Assembly: GCA_902536935.1 (NCBI GenBank)
Contig: CACAZM010000006.1
Location: 18,915-82,914 of the forward strand
Length of the DNA: 64,000 nt
Direction: 5' to 3'
Origin: an uncultured Bacteroidota bacterium
GTDB lineage: Bacteria; Bacteroidota; Bacteroidia; Flavobacteriales; Flavobacteriaceae
The notes under the pieces were generated by a model, which saw only the letters and a program-made list of their open reading frames with translations, was not told the DNA's origin and did no database searches. The position numbers were made by a program, and so were the translations under genes. Below, piece after piece: positions 63,974 through 64,000 of the stretch; the stretch's first letter is position 1, and every line of letters starts with the position of its first letter.

Positions 63974-64000
63974 AGTTAAAGACTGTTAGTGTTTTTTTGA

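Noticed and set aside
1..64000. CRISPR arrays, tRNA or rRNA genes, insertion sequences and phage genes
   Set aside because: No regularly spaced repeats, cloverleaf sequences, transposase motifs or phage structural proteins were found on either strand.

Overview
The window comes from a marine-type member of the Bacteroidota, most likely a flavobacterium. Supporting signs are the AT-rich sequence, the Bacteroidota promoter form TTG-N20-TAnnTTTG (22718-22748), several C-terminal type IX secretion (T9SS) sorting domains, Oar-like and carboxypeptidase-regulatory-domain TonB receptors, an OstA-like protein, paired DUF1800/DUF1501 genes, and a hybrid two-component regulator (HTCS). No tRNA, rRNA, CRISPR array, insertion sequence or phage gene was seen.

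Positions 1 to about 24400 are core genome. They hold dapD (cut by the window edge), ruvX-def-mazG, a DUF349 protein, aroE, two tandem DUF368 membrane proteins, a TPR protein, a class III aminotransferase, an OstA-like protein, purA, a Fur-family regulator, a RelA/SpoT enzyme, a SpoU-type RNA methyltransferase, ornithine aminotransferase, a cysteine desulfurase, a TonB receptor, an M23 peptidase, and a coiled-coil gene plus zapA. A structured RNA that fits 6S RNA follows zapA. Positions 24500-34500 are a mixed zone: a DUF1800/DUF1501 secretion pair, an Oar-like TonB receptor, a small methyltransferase and a DUF5916 outer-membrane protein.

From about 34800 to the right edge lies a polysaccharide-utilisation locus aimed at a sulfated, fucose-containing glycan, with a fucoidan-like substrate as the best inference. 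It has four S1-type sulfatases, two GH29 alpha-L-fucosidases, four secreted parallel beta-helix enzymes (two GH141-like in tandem, and two of another type set far apart), a T9SS surface protein, and an HTCS regulator next to the second fucosidase. A short operon (38492-43005) encodes the last steps of oxidative L-fucose breakdown to pyruvate and L-lactate, then L-lactate oxidation. No SusC/SusD pair, fucose permease or fuconate dehydratase lies in the window, so the pathway must be completed elsewhere.

The locus shows recent decay and rearrangement. A 54-codon N-terminal stub of an L-fuconolactonase sits between two intact fucose genes. A carbohydrate-binding-module-like surface protein has lost its T9SS domain to one stop and two frameshifts. 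A short helical domain occurs both as a free secreted protein among the sulfatases and fused to a beta-helix enzyme. A perfect 11-bp inverted repeat lies between the divergent beta-helix gene and the fucose operon and is the best candidate operator in the window.
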